In this document: piece by piece, positions 50,161 through 58,600 of the stretch
Layout: each line of letters opens with the position of its first letter
How positions within the stretch are numbered: position 1 is the first letter of the stretch
Source: Pseudogulbenkiania sp. MAI-1
GTDB lineage: Bacteria; Pseudomonadota; Gammaproteobacteria; Burkholderiales; Chromobacteriaceae
Assembly (NCBI RefSeq): GCF_000527175.1
Contig: NZ_AZUR01000001.1
Location: 519,501-583,500 of the forward strand
Length of the DNA: 64,000 bases
Direction of reading: 5' to 3'
Translations under genes and position numbers: made by a program
The notes under the pieces: model-generated
What the model saw: the letters and a program-made list of their open reading frames with translations, nothing else
What the model was told of the DNA's origin: nothing
Database searches by the model: none

Positions 50161-50925
50161 TCAGCCGAACTTGCCGGTGATGTAGTCTTCGGTCGCCTTC
50201 TTCTTCGGCGTGGTGAAAATCGCATCGGTGTCGCCGAACTCGACCATCTCGCCCAGGTACATGTAGGCGGTGTAGTCCGACACCCGTGCCGCCTGCTGCA
50301 TGTTGTGGGTCACGATGGCGATGGTGTAATCCTCTTTCAGCTCGTGGATCAGTTCCTCGATGTGCGCGGTCGAGATCGGGTCCAGCGCCGAGGTCGGTTC
50401 GTCGAGCAACAGCACCTCCGGGCGCGAGGCCACGGCGCGGGCGATGCACAGACGCTGCTGCTGGCCACCGGAGAGCGAATTGCCCGACTGCTTGAGCTTG
50501 TCCTTCACCTCGTTCCACAAGGCCGCCTTGCGCAGCGCCCACTCCACGCGGTCGTCCATCTCCGCCTTCGACAGTTTCTCGTACAGCTTCACGCCGAAGG
50601 TGATGTTGTCGTAGATCGACATCGGGAACGGCGTCGGCTTCTGGAACACCATGCCGACCTTGGCGCGCAACAGGTTGACGTCGACGTCGCGGCCGAGGAT
50701 GTTGTGACCGTCGAGCAGGATCTCGCCTTCCGCGTTCAGGCCGGGATAGAGCTGGAACATGCGGTTGAAGGTGCGCAACAGCGTCGATTTGCCGCAGCCC
50801 GACGGGCCGATGAAGGCCGTCACCTTGCGCGAGGCGATGTCGAGGTTGATGCCCTTCAGGGCGTGGAATTTGCCGTAGTAGAAGTTCAGATTCTTGACCT
50901 GAAGCTTGATGTTGTTTTCAGCCAT
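50161..50925 (-). CDS. pstB: Phosphate ABC transporter ATP-binding protein
   Basis: 254 residues from the ATG at 50925; a TTG three codons upstream is an alternative. ABC ATPase: Walker A GPSGCGKSTLLRTFNRM, Q-loop VFQKPTPFPMSIYDNI (typical PstB), signature LSGGQQQRLCIARA, Walker B LLLDEPTSALDP and the switch His in AIVTHNMQQA. It energises high-affinity phosphate import by PstA/PstC. Last gene of the pst operon. The gene phoU, often next, is absent in the window. Confidence 0.97.
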   Translation of the reverse strand: MAENNIKLQVKNLNFYYGKFHALKGINLDIASRKVTAFIGPSGCGKSTLLRTFNRMFQLYPGLNAEGEILLDGHNILGRDVDVNLLRAKVGMVFQKPTPFPMSIYDNITFGVKLYEKLSKAEMDDRVEWALRKAALWNEVKDKLKQSGNSLSGGQQQRLCIARAVASRPEVLLLDEPTSALDPISTAHIEELIHELKEDYTIAIVTHNMQQAARVSDYTAYMYLGEMVEFGDTDAIFTTPKKKATEDYITGKFG

Positions 50926-50937
50926 GTCCGTCAAGCC

Positions 50938-51864
50938 TTAATGCGATTGGTTTTTCTGACTGCCCAGCCAGCGGGCAACGATGTTCAGCGCCAGCACGCT
51001 GAAGGTGATCAGCAGCGAGCCGGCCCAGGCCAGCGTGTGCCAGTCCTCGTAGGGGCTCATGGCGAACTGGAAGATCACGATCGGCAGGTTGGCCATCGGC
51101 TGGTTCATATTGCTGTTCCAGAATTGGTTGTTCAGCGCGGTGAACAACAGCGGGGCGGTCTCGCCGGAAATGCGCGCCACCGCCAGCAGGATGCCGGTCA
51201 GCACCCCGGCCTTGGCCGAGCGTAGCGTTACCTGCAGGGTCACCTTCCACTGCGGCGCGCCCAGGGCGGCGGCCGCTTCGCGCAGGCTGCCCGGCACCAG
51301 CCGCAGCATGTTCTCGGTGGTGCGCACCACCACCGGGATCACCAGGATCGACAGCGCCAGCGCTCCGGCCCAGCCGGAGAAATGGCCGACGCTGACCACG
51401 TACATCTCATAGATGAACAGGCCGATCACGATCGACGGCGCCGACAGCAGGATATCGTTGATGAAGCGGGTGGCCGGTGCCAGCCAGCCGCGCTGGCCGA
51501 ATTCCGCCAGATAGATGCCGGCCAGGATGCCGATCGGCGTGCCGATCAGGGTGCCGAACAGCGTCATCAGCAGGCTGCCGTAAATGGCGTTGGCCAAGCC
51601 GCCGACGCTGCCCGGCGGCGGCGTGCTGCGGGTGAAGACGTCGAGCGACAAGCCGCCCAGCCCCTGCTGGACCAGCGTCAGCAGAATCCAGAACAGCCAG
51701 AACAGGCCAAACACCATCGCCAGCATCGACGCCCCCATGTTGACGGCGTTGATCAGCCGGCGGCGGCGGTAGAGCGACGGGTCCATGTTGAAACGCCCGG
51801 AGAGCCCAGGTGCCTCGGCCAGCGAGGACGGCATGGTGCCAGGGGTATGCGTACGATCATTCAT
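50938..51864 (-). CDS. pstA: Phosphate ABC transporter permease PstA
   Basis: 308 residues with six membrane helices. The EAA loop contacting the ATPase is visible as VPGSLREAAAALGAPQWKVT. The N-terminus carries a cytoplasmic extension of about 35 residues (MNDRTHTPGTMPSSLAEAPG) before the first helix. TPIGILAGIYLAEFGQRGW is the conserved first-half segment. Starts 1 nt after pstC ends and stops 12 nt before pstB. Confidence 0.96.
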   Translation of the reverse strand: MNDRTHTPGTMPSSLAEAPGLSGRFNMDPSLYRRRRLINAVNMGASMLAMVFGLFWLFWILLTLVQQGLGGLSLDVFTRSTPPPGSVGGLANAIYGSLLMTLFGTLIGTPIGILAGIYLAEFGQRGWLAPATRFINDILLSAPSIVIGLFIYEMYVVSVGHFSGWAGALALSILVIPVVVRTTENMLRLVPGSLREAAAALGAPQWKVTLQVTLRSAKAGVLTGILLAVARISGETAPLLFTALNNQFWNSNMNQPMANLPIVIFQFAMSPYEDWHTLAWAGSLLITFSVLALNIVARWLGSQKNQSH

Positions 51865-51865
51865 T

Positions 51866-52828
51866 TCAGGAAGCCTTCCCTTCTTGCTTCTTCAGGCGCA
51901 GCAACAATATCTTGGAGCAGGCCAGCACGACGAAGGTGATGAAGAACAGGATCAGGCCGAGCTGGATCAGCGACGACAGGTACAGCTCGCCGCTCGCCTC
52001 GGCGAACTCGTTGGCCAGCGACGAGGCGATCGAGTTGCCCGGCTCGAACAGGCCGGTGGCGAAGTTCGACGAGTTGCCGATCACGAAGGTCACCGCCATG
52101 GTTTCACCCAGGGCGCGCCCCAGGCCCAGCATGATGCCGCCGACCACGCCGGTCTTGGTGTAGGGCAGCACCACGTAGCGCACCACCTCCCAGGTGGTCG
52201 AGCCCAGGCCGTAAGCCGACTCCTTGAGCAGGGTCGGCACCACCTCGAACACGTCGCGCATCACCGAGGCGATGAACGGAATGATCATGATCGCCAGGAT
52301 CAGCCCGGCGGTGAAGATGCCGATGCCCATCGGCGCGCCCTGGAACAGGAAGCCGATCAGTGGTAACTCGCCCAGGTTGTCGATCAGCATCGGCTGGACA
52401 TGGTCGGCAAACAGCGGGGCGAACACGAACAGACCCCACATGCCGTAGATGATCGACGGGATGCCCGCCAACAGCTCGACCGCGATGCCCAGCGGGCGCT
52501 TGAGCCAGGTCGGGCACAGCTCGGTCAGGAACAGGGCGATGCCGAAGCTGACCGGCACGCCGATCAAGAGCGCGATCAGCGAGGTGGCCAGGGTGCCGTA
52601 AATCGGGACCAGCGCGCCGAACTTCTCGGACACGGGGTCCCAGTCGCTGGTGATGAAGAACTGCCAGCCGAACGCCTTGATGCTGGGCAGGGCGCCAATG
52701 ACGAGAGAAATCAGGATGCCGATCAACAACGCCAGGACCAGGAACGCGAAGGTCAGCGTCACGTTCCTGAACAGCTTGTCGAGCATCATCTGACGGTTCA
52801 TCCGCTGCTCGTTATTGTACTTTTCCAT
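51866..52828 (-). CDS. pstC: Phosphate ABC transporter permease PstC
   Basis: 320 residues, six helices. Conserved: FFITSDWDPVSEKFGALVPI, GTLATSLIALLIGVPVSFGI, LLAGIPSIIYGMWGLFVFAP and the EAA loop LKESAYGLGSTTWEVVRYVV. Partner of PstA. It follows pstS after 120 nt on the - strand; the spacer carries a GCCGGGGAGA/TCTCCCCGGC hairpin (about 52861-52884) that could be an internal attenuator reducing pstC expression relative to the binding protein. Confidence 0.96.
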   Translation of the reverse strand: MEKYNNEQRMNRQMMLDKLFRNVTLTFAFLVLALLIGILISLVIGALPSIKAFGWQFFITSDWDPVSEKFGALVPIYGTLATSLIALLIGVPVSFGIALFLTELCPTWLKRPLGIAVELLAGIPSIIYGMWGLFVFAPLFADHVQPMLIDNLGELPLIGFLFQGAPMGIGIFTAGLILAIMIIPFIASVMRDVFEVVPTLLKESAYGLGSTTWEVVRYVVLPYTKTGVVGGIMLGLGRALGETMAVTFVIGNSSNFATGLFEPGNSIASSLANEFAEASGELYLSSLIQLGLILFFITFVVLACSKILLLRLKKQEGKAS

Positions 52829-52860
52829 GTGTGGCTCTATGTATTCGATCCAGACAAAAA

Positions 52861-52884
52861 GCCGGGGAGAGACGTCTCCCCGGC
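52861..52884 (-). terminator. Possible attenuating hairpin between pstS and pstC
   Basis: GCCGGGGAGA (52862-52871) and TCTCCCCGGC (52875-52884) are exact complements with a 3-nt loop. On the - strand the stem is followed by TTTTTGTCTG, a good T-run. It lies 65 nt past the pstS stop and 33 nt before pstC. Partial termination here would give excess PstS, as is common for ABC operons. Confidence 0.75.
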
Positions 52885-52948
52885 CTGGTCGCCCGGCGGT
52901 GGCAGGACAGAGGCTCCTATTGTGCCAGCCGCCGTCTGAAATGGCGAT

Positions 52949-53989
52949 TTACTTCCAGATGGCCTTGCCGCTGTTGTCGGTGATCTGCTTCCAGCTGTCG
53001 CGAATGGTGGTCTTGACGTTGGCCGGCATCGGAATGTAGTCCAGATCCAGCGCGGTCTTGTCGCCGTTCTTGTAGGCCCAGTCGAAGAACTTCAGCGCTT
53101 CGGTGCCCTGTTCCGGCTTATCCTGTTTCTTGTGCATCAGGATGAAGGTGGCGCCGGAAATCGGCCAGCTGGTCTTGCCCGGCTGGTTGGTCAGGATCAG
53201 GTAGAAGCCTGGGGAGTTTTTCCAGTCGGCGTTGCCGGCGGCGGCCTTGAAGCTCTCTTCGCTCGGGGCGACGTAGCTGCCGGCCTGGTTCTGCAGCTGA
53301 CCGTAGGAGAGCTTGTTCTGCTTGGCGTAGGCGTATTCGACGTAGCCGATGGCGCCCTTGATGCGGGTCACGTAGTTGGCCACGCCCTCGTTACCCTTGC
53401 CACCCACGCCGGTCGGCCAGTTCACGGCGGTGTTGGAGCCGACCTTGCCGGCCCAGTCGCTGGACACCTTGGACAGGTAGTTGGTGAAGATGAAGGTGGT
53501 GCCGGAACCGTCCGAACGGCGCACCACGGTGATCTTCTGATCCGGCAGCTTCACGCCCGGGTTCAGGCCGGCGATGGCCGGGTCGTTCCACTTGCTGACC
53601 TTGCCGAGGAAGATGTCGGCCAGCAGCGTGCCGGTGAACTTGATCTGGCCGGAGGCCACGCCCGGCAGGTTGTACACTGGCACCACGCCGCCGATCACGG
53701 TCGGGAACTGGGTCAGGTTCGACTTGGCCAGCTCTTCCGGCTTCAGCGGCATGTCGGAAGCGCCGAAATCGACGGTCTTGGACTGAATCTGCTTGATGCC
53801 GCCACCGGAGCCGATCGACTGGTAGTTCATGCTGTTGTTGCTGGCGGCTTTGTAAGCCTCGGCCCATTTGGCGTACAGCGGGTAAGGGAAGGTAGCGCCG
53901 GCCCCGGTAATGTCAGCGGCGAAAGCCGTACCGGAAACAACGGCCCCCGTCAGAACCAGAGAGGCGGCCAGGCGAATGGACTGTTTCAT
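52949..53989 (-). CDS. pstS: Phosphate-binding periplasmic protein PstS
   Basis: 346 residues from the ATG at 53989, with GGAG five nt upstream. Signal peptide about 1-25 (MKQSIRLAASLVLTGAVVSG, cleavage after AFA). Mature ADITGAGATFPYPLYAKWAE, YQSIGSGGGIKQI, DFGASDMPL and VVRRSDGSGTTFIFTNYL are the phosphate-binding loops. First gene of pstSCAB. A candidate Pho box lies upstream at 54043-54060. Confidence 0.97.
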   Translation of the reverse strand: MKQSIRLAASLVLTGAVVSGTAFAADITGAGATFPYPLYAKWAEAYKAASNNSMNYQSIGSGGGIKQIQSKTVDFGASDMPLKPEELAKSNLTQFPTVIGGVVPVYNLPGVASGQIKFTGTLLADIFLGKVSKWNDPAIAGLNPGVKLPDQKITVVRRSDGSGTTFIFTNYLSKVSSDWAGKVGSNTAVNWPTGVGGKGNEGVANYVTRIKGAIGYVEYAYAKQNKLSYGQLQNQAGSYVAPSEESFKAAAGNADWKNSPGFYLILTNQPGKTSWPISGATFILMHKKQDKPEQGTEALKFFDWAYKNGDKTALDLDYIPMPANVKTTIRDSWKQITDNSGKAIWK

Positions 53990-54042
53990 GCTTACTCCGA
54001 GTGAGCGACAAAGTTGAGATGGACGCATCGTAGCCCCGCTAT

Positions 54043-54060
54043 TTTGCAGAAATATTACAA
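54043..54060 (-). promoter_or_regulatory. Candidate Pho box upstream of pstS
   Basis: On the - strand, TTGTAATATTTCTGCAAA has two TTGTAAT/CTGCAAA half-sites 11 nt apart, matching the direct-repeat layout of the PhoB consensus CTGTCAT-N4-CTGTCAY at about 11 of 18 positions. It sits about 55-70 nt upstream of the pstS ATG. Regulation by PhoB in phosphate starvation is expected for this operon. Confidence 0.4.
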
Positions 54061-54089
54061 GTTGTGTTTCAAGGCGTCGGCCGGCTCGC

Positions 54090-54117
54090 TTGACGCTCCA
54101 ATGATCGGGGATATAAT
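54090..54117 (+). promoter_or_regulatory. Sigma-70 promoter of tpiA-secG-tRNA-Leu
   Basis: TTGACG (54090-54095), 16-nt spacer, TATAAT (54112-54117). Near-perfect housekeeping promoter whose start site would lie about 20 nt before the tpiA ATG. Confidence 0.85.
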
Positions 54118-54143
54118 GCGCGTCGGAATAATATGGGGGTGCT

Positions 54144-54890
54144 ATGGCTGATAAGTTGGTGATTGGTAACTGGAAAATGCATGGGCGTCACGCTTTCAAC
54201 GCACAGTTGGTGAAGCAGCTGCTGTCGTCGGAACAAGTCGACCGTGCCGGTGTCGCCCTGGCGGTTCCTGCCCCCTACCTGGTATCGGTCGGCGAGCTGC
54301 TGAAGGGAAGCCGTCTTTCTCTTGCCGCCCAGGATGTCAGTCAATTCGCCGACGACGGTGCCTATACCGGCGAGACCTCCGCCCAGATGCTGGCCGACGT
54401 CGGTTGCGCTTACGTGCTGGTCGGCCACTCCGAACGCCGGCAGTACCTGAAAGAAGAGGGCGACCAGCTGCGCCGGAAGCTGCTCAATGTCATCGCCGCC
54501 GGCCTGACGCCGGTGTACTGTGTCGGGGAAACGCTGGAAGAGCGTGAGGCGGGGCGTCACTTCGCGGTGATCCGGGAGCAGTTGTCGGCGCTCGACGGTG
54601 TCGACAGCGGCGCCGTGGTGGTGGCCTACGAGCCGGTGTGGGCGATCGGTACCGGCAAGGTGGCCAGCCTCGAGCAGATCGAGGAGGTTCACCACGAAAT
54701 AAAGGCCGAATGCTTGCGCCGGCTGAAGGGCTCTGCTACTATTCGCGTCCTCTACGGCGGCAGCGTCAAGGCAGAGAATGCAGCGGCAATCCTGTCCATC
54801 GATAATGTTGACGGAGCGCTGGTAGGGGGTGCATCCCTGGTGCCAGAGTCGTTTTCGATGATTTGCCAAACCGCTACGAAATTGATATAG
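54144..54890 (+). CDS. tpiA: Triosephosphate isomerase
   Basis: 248 residues. TIM-barrel catalytic residues present: Asn and Lys in VIGNWKMHG, His in YVLVGHSERRQY, Glu in VVVAYEPVWAIGTG, plus the phosphate loop RVLYGGSVKAENA and GALVGGASL. It interconverts DHAP and glyceraldehyde-3-phosphate in glycolysis. Strong sigma-70 promoter just upstream; secG starts 1 nt after its stop. Confidence 0.97.
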   Translation: MADKLVIGNWKMHGRHAFNAQLVKQLLSSEQVDRAGVALAVPAPYLVSVGELLKGSRLSLAAQDVSQFADDGAYTGETSAQMLADVGCAYVLVGHSERRQYLKEEGDQLRRKLLNVIAAGLTPVYCVGETLEEREAGRHFAVIREQLSALDGVDSGAVVVAYEPVWAIGTGKVASLEQIEEVHHEIKAECLRRLKGSATIRVLYGGSVKAENAAAILSIDNVDGALVGGASLVPESFSMICQTATKLI

Positions 54891-54891
54891 T

Positions 54892-55236
54892 ATGGAAATT
54901 CTAAAAACGCTCATTTGGATAATCAATATTGTGTCCGCAATGTCGATTATCGTCCTTGTCCTGATGCAGCACGGCAAGGGCGCCGATATGGGCGCGGCGT
55001 TCGGAGCAGGTTCTTCGGGTAGTTTGTTCGGGGCCTCAGGGTCGGCGAACTTCCTGAGTCGCACCACTGCTGTTGCAGCTATTGTGTTTTTCTCGACCTG
55101 TCTCGCCCTGGTCAAGCTCTCGGCTGGTCCCTCCAGTGAGCTGGGTGTGATGGGTGGGCAAGTTGAAAAGGTTGCGCCGCAACTCCCGGGCGGCGCGGCG
55201 AATCAGAAGCCTGCCGGTTCGAAGATACCGGACTAA
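54892..55236 (+). CDS. secG: Preprotein translocase subunit SecG
   Basis: 114 residues. Two membrane helices (about 5-25 and 55-75) around the conserved VLVLMQHGKGADMGAAFGAG and SLFGASGSANFLSRTTAV. C-terminal tail is Gly/Pro-rich. Part of SecYEG. The tpiA-secG-tRNA-Leu-nuo order is a conserved betaproteobacterial arrangement. Weak ribosome binding site, so translation is probably coupled to tpiA. Confidence 0.95.
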   Translation: MEILKTLIWIINIVSAMSIIVLVLMQHGKGADMGAAFGAGSSGSLFGASGSANFLSRTTAVAAIVFFSTCLALVKLSAGPSSELGVMGGQVEKVAPQLPGGAANQKPAGSKIPD

Positions 55237-55250
55237 AAGTTTAGTTATGT

Positions 55251-55335
55251 GCCGACATGGTGAAATTGGTAGACACGCTATCTTGAGGGGGTAGTGGCGA
55301 AAGCTGTGTGAGTTCGAGTCTCACTGTCGGCACCA
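55251..55335 (+). tRNA. tRNA-Leu (GAG)
   Basis: 85 nt including an encoded CCA. Acceptor arms GCCGACA / TGTCGGC; D-loop TGGTAGA; anticodon stem CTATC/GGTAG with loop TTGAGGG, giving anticodon GAG at 55285-55287; a class II variable arm around TGGCGAAAGCTG; T-loop GTTCGAGTC. Reads CUU/CUC. Lies 14 nt after secG and before a strong terminator. Confidence 0.96.
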
Positions 55336-55345
55336 CCGTAAAAGA

Positions 55346-55380
55346 ACAGGCCACCGGGATTCCGGTGGCCTGTTTTATTT
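55346..55380 (+). terminator. First intrinsic terminator after tRNA-Leu
   Basis: Perfect 12-bp stem ACAGGCCACCGG (55346-55357) / CCGGTGGCCTGT (55362-55373), loop GATT, followed by TTTATTTT. It should end the tpiA-secG-tRNA transcript. Confidence 0.9.
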
Positions 55381-55386
55381 TGAGCC

Positions 55387-55411
55387 AAGGAGGGTAACAC
55401 CTCCTTTTTTT
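55387..55411 (+). terminator. Second terminator-like hairpin in the nuoA leader
   Basis: AAGGAGG (55387-55393) / CCTCCTT (55400-55406), 6-nt loop GTAACA, with T continuing to 55411. The T-run ends 14 nt before the nuoA ATG at 55426. Any promoter upstream would place this hairpin in the nuo leader, so it looks like an attenuator. The 5' arm is a perfect Shine-Dalgarno core, sequestered in the stem. Confidence 0.8.
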
Positions 55412-55425
55412 GGGGGTGTACGGGA

Positions 55426-55782
55426 ATGCTGCAAAATTACTTTCCCATTCTGTTGTTCGTCTTGGTCGGGCTCCTGGTCGGCGTCGGCCCCATTGTTTTG
55501 GGGTGGTTGCTGGCTCCCAATCGTCCGGATCCCGAAAAGCTCTCACCTTACGAGTGCGGCTTCGAGGCCTTTGAGGATGCACGCATGAAATTCGATGTGC
55601 GTTACTACCTCGTCGCTATTCTCTTCATTCTGTTCGATCTCGAAATCACCTTCTTGTTCCCGTGGGCCGTCGTGCTGAAGGAACTGGGTGTGTTCGGGTT
55701 TGGTGTCATGCTGGAGTTCATCGCGGTTCTGACGCTGGGCTTCGTCTACATGTGGAAAAAGGGAGCCCTGGAATGGGAGTAG
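55426..55782 (+). CDS. nuoA: NADH-quinone oxidoreductase subunit A
   Basis: 118 residues, three membrane helices. Conserved PYECGFEAFEDARMKFDVRY with the Cys-containing loop, then YLVAILFILFDLEITFLFPW. Membrane subunit at the quinone-site end of Complex I. GGGGGTG seven nt before the ATG may be the ribosome binding site. Overlaps nuoB by 10 nt. Confidence 0.97.
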   Translation: MLQNYFPILLFVLVGLLVGVGPIVLGWLLAPNRPDPEKLSPYECGFEAFEDARMKFDVRYYLVAILFILFDLEITFLFPWAVVLKELGVFGFGVMLEFIAVLTLGFVYMWKKGALEWE

Positions 55783-56249
55783 AAGGTATTCTCGAAAAAG
55801 GTTTCATCACTACCACCGCCGATAAGCTTATCAATTACACGCGTACCGGTTCGCTGTGGCCGATGACCTTCGGCCTCGCCTGCTGTGCGGTGGAAATGAT
55901 GCATGCGGGCGCGGCCCGTTACGACCTCGACCGTTTCGGCGTGGTGTTTCGTCCCAGCCCGCGTCAGTCCGACCTGATGATCGTGGCCGGCACGCTGTGC
56001 AACAAGATGGCCCCCGCCCTGCGCAAAGTCTACGACCAGATGGCCGAGCCGCGTTGGGTCATCTCCATGGGGTCCTGTGCCAACGGTGGTGGCTACTATC
56101 ACTATTCGTACTCCGTCGTCCGGGGTTGCGACCGAATCGTTCCTGTGGATGTCTACGTGCCCGGCTGTCCTCCGACCGCCGAAGCGCTGCTGTACGGCAT
56201 CATCCAGCTGCAGAACAAGATCAAACGTACCAACACCATTGCCCGCTAA
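55773..56249 (+). CDS. nuoB: NADH-quinone oxidoreductase subunit B
   Basis: 158 residues. Carries cluster N2: the CC pair in GLACCAVEMMHAG, then GSCANGGGYYHYSYSVVRGC and YVPGCPPTAEALLYGI. Soluble peripheral-arm subunit next to the quinone site. The start at 55773 lies inside nuoA, and an in-frame extension upstream is antisense-like without similarity. Confidence 0.97.
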   Translation: MGVEGILEKGFITTTADKLINYTRTGSLWPMTFGLACCAVEMMHAGAARYDLDRFGVVFRPSPRQSDLMIVAGTLCNKMAPALRKVYDQMAEPRWVISMGSCANGGGYYHYSYSVVRGCDRIVPVDVYVPGCPPTAEALLYGIIQLQNKIKRTNTIAR

Positions 56250-56260
56250 GGTAGAAACCC

Positions 56261-56854
56261 ATGGCCTCCAAAATGGAAGCGCTCAAGTCGGTGGTCGAGC
56301 AGGTTCTGGGCGACAGACTTGTCCAGAGCACGCTGGCGCTCGATGAGCTGACCATCGTCTGCAAGGCAGAAAACATCGTCGACGTGGCTACCCTGCTGCG
56401 CGATCATGCCGAATTGTCGTTCGAGCAACTGATCGATCTGTGCGGCCTCGACTACAGCACCTACAAGGACCAGCCCTGGGACGGTCCGCGTTTCGCCGTC
56501 GTCTATCATCTGCTGTCCCTCAAACACAACTGGCGCATCCGCCTCAAGACTTTCGCACCGGAAGACGATTTCCCCGTGGTGAATTCCGTCGTCGACGTGT
56601 GGAATTCCGCCAACTGGTTCGAGCGCGAGGCGTTCGACTTCTTCGGCATCGTCTTCGACGGCCATCCGGACCTGCGCCGCATCCTGACCGACTACGGTTT
56701 CGTCGGCCATCCGTTCCGCAAGGACTTCCCGCTGTCCGGCTACGTCGAAATGCGTTATGACCCGACCCAGCAACGGGTGATCTACCAGCCGGTCACCATC
56801 GAACCGCGGGAAATCACCCCGCGCATCATTCGCGAGGAGACCTACGGTGGCTGA
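56261..56854 (+). CDS. nuoC: NADH-quinone oxidoreductase subunit C
   Basis: 197 residues, a separate subunit rather than the nuoCD fusion of enterics. 30-kDa family motifs: DLCGLDYSTYKDQPWDGPRF, VVNSVVDVWNSANWFEREAF, DFFGIVFDGHPDLRRILTDY and GHPFRKDFPLSGYVEMRYD. Peripheral arm. Overlaps nuoD by 8 nt. Confidence 0.97.
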   Translation: MASKMEALKSVVEQVLGDRLVQSTLALDELTIVCKAENIVDVATLLRDHAELSFEQLIDLCGLDYSTYKDQPWDGPRFAVVYHLLSLKHNWRIRLKTFAPEDDFPVVNSVVDVWNSANWFEREAFDFFGIVFDGHPDLRRILTDYGFVGHPFRKDFPLSGYVEMRYDPTQQRVIYQPVTIEPREITPRIIREETYGG

Positions 56855-58100
56855 GATTCGCAACTACACGCTCAACTTCGGTCCGCAGCACCCGGCCGCC
56901 CACGGCGTGCTGCGTCTGGTACTGGAACTCGACGGTGAAGTGATCCAGCGCGCCGACCCGCACGTCGGCCTGCTGCATCGCGGCACCGAGAAGCTGGCCG
57001 AAAGCAAGACCTTCATCCAGTCGTTGCCCTACATGGACCGCCTCGACTACGTGTCGATGATGTGTAACGAACACGCCTACTGCCTGGCTATCGAGAAGCT
57101 GCTCGGGGTGGAAGTTCCCGAGCGGGCGCAATACATCCGTGTCATGTTCGCCGAGATCACCCGTATCCTGAACCACCTGCTGTGGATCGGGGCGCACGCC
57201 ATCGACATCGGCGCGATGACCATGTTCCTGTACGCCTTCCGCGAGCGTGAAGACCTGATGGACTGCTACGAGGCGGTCTCCGGTGCGCGCATGCACGCGG
57301 CGTACTTCCGTCCGGGCGGCGTCTATCGCGACCTGCCGGACTCGATGCCGCAGTACACCGTCTCCAAGATCAAGAACGCGCGTGAACTGGCCAAGCTCAA
57401 CGAAGGCCGCCAGGGCACCATGCTGGACTTCATCGACGACTTCACCCAGCGCTTCCCGAAGTGCGTGGACGAGTACGAGACCCTGCTGACCGACAACCGC
57501 ATCTGGAAGCAGCGTACCGTCGGCATCGGCGTGGTGTCGCCGGAGCGTGCGCTGAACCTCGGCTTCACCGGCCCGATGCTGCGTGGTTCGGGCATCGAGT
57601 GGGACCTGCGCAAGAAACAGCCGTACGACGTGTACGACCGCATGGATTTCGACATCCCGGTCGGCGTCAACGGCGACTGCTACGACCGCTATCTGGTGCG
57701 CATCGAGGAAATGCGCCAATCCAACCGCATCGTCAAGCAATGCGTCGATTGGCTCAAGAAGAATCCGGGTCCGGTCATCACCGACAACTTCAAGGTCGCT
57801 CCGCCTTCGCGTGAAGGCATGAAGAGCAACATGGAAGAGCTGATCCACCACTTCAAGCTGTTCACCGAAGGCATGCACGTGCCGGAAGGCGAGGCCTACG
57901 CCGCGGTGGAACACCCCAAGGGTGAGTTCGGCATCTACCTGGTGTCGGATGGCGCCAACAAGCCGTACCGTCTGAAAATCCGCGCTCCCGGCTATGCCCA
58001 CCTGGCGGCCCTGGACGAAATGTCGCGCGGCCACATGATCGCCGACGTGGTCGCGATCATCGGTACTCAGGATATCGTGTTTGGGGAGATTGACCGCTGA
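56847..58100 (+). CDS. nuoD: NADH-quinone oxidoreductase subunit D
   Basis: 417 residues from a GTG. 49-kDa family: NFGPQHPAAHGVLRLVLELD at the N-terminus (quinone-site His), LLHRGTEKLAE, YLDRLDYVSMMCNEHAYCL-like segment, GARMHAAYFRPGGV and the C-terminal IGTQDIVFGEIDR. Together with NuoB it forms the ubiquinone pocket. Shares 1 nt with nuoE. Confidence 0.97.
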   Translation: MAEIRNYTLNFGPQHPAAHGVLRLVLELDGEVIQRADPHVGLLHRGTEKLAESKTFIQSLPYMDRLDYVSMMCNEHAYCLAIEKLLGVEVPERAQYIRVMFAEITRILNHLLWIGAHAIDIGAMTMFLYAFREREDLMDCYEAVSGARMHAAYFRPGGVYRDLPDSMPQYTVSKIKNARELAKLNEGRQGTMLDFIDDFTQRFPKCVDEYETLLTDNRIWKQRTVGIGVVSPERALNLGFTGPMLRGSGIEWDLRKKQPYDVYDRMDFDIPVGVNGDCYDRYLVRIEEMRQSNRIVKQCVDWLKKNPGPVITDNFKVAPPSREGMKSNMEELIHHFKLFTEGMHVPEGEAYAAVEHPKGEFGIYLVSDGANKPYRLKIRAPGYAHLAALDEMSRGHMIADVVAIIGTQDIVFGEIDR

Positions 58101-58600
58101 TGCTGTCCGCACAATCGCTTGCCTTGATCGACCGCGAGGTCGCCAAATATCCGGCCGACCAGAAGCGCTCCGCCGTCATGGGCGCGCTGCGCATCGCGCT
58201 GGAAGAACGGCGTTCCACCGGTGAAACCCCGGAGGCCCGCTGCCTGAATAGCGAGGTGATCGAGTTCGTCGCCAACTACCTGGAAATTCCGCCGGTAGCC
58301 GCCTACGAAGTCGCCACCTTCTACAACATGTACGACATGAAGCCGGTGGGCAAATACAAGATCACCGTCTGCACCAACCTGCCCTGTGCGCTGCGCGGCG
58401 GCGTCAACGCTGCCGAGTACATCTCGGACAAGCTGGGCATCGCCATCGGCGAAACCAGCGCCGACGGCATGTACACCCTGCTGGAAGGGGAGTGCATGGG
58501 TGCTTGCGGCGACGCTCCGGTGCTGCTGGTGAACAACCACAGCATGTGCAGCTTCATGACGCCCGAAGCTATCGATAAAAAACTGGCGGAGTTGAAATAA
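58100..58600 (+). CDS. nuoE: NADH-quinone oxidoreductase subunit E
   Basis: 166 residues. Thioredoxin-like 24-kDa subunit holding the 2Fe-2S cluster N1a: CTNLPCALRGG and GECMGACGDAPVLLVNN give the four Cys ligands. Starts in the nuoD stop and ends in the nuoF start, so translation is tightly coupled. Confidence 0.97.
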   Translation: MLSAQSLALIDREVAKYPADQKRSAVMGALRIALEERRSTGETPEARCLNSEVIEFVANYLEIPPVAAYEVATFYNMYDMKPVGKYKITVCTNLPCALRGGVNAAEYISDKLGIAIGETSADGMYTLLEGECMGACGDAPVLLVNNHSMCSFMTPEAIDKKLAELK

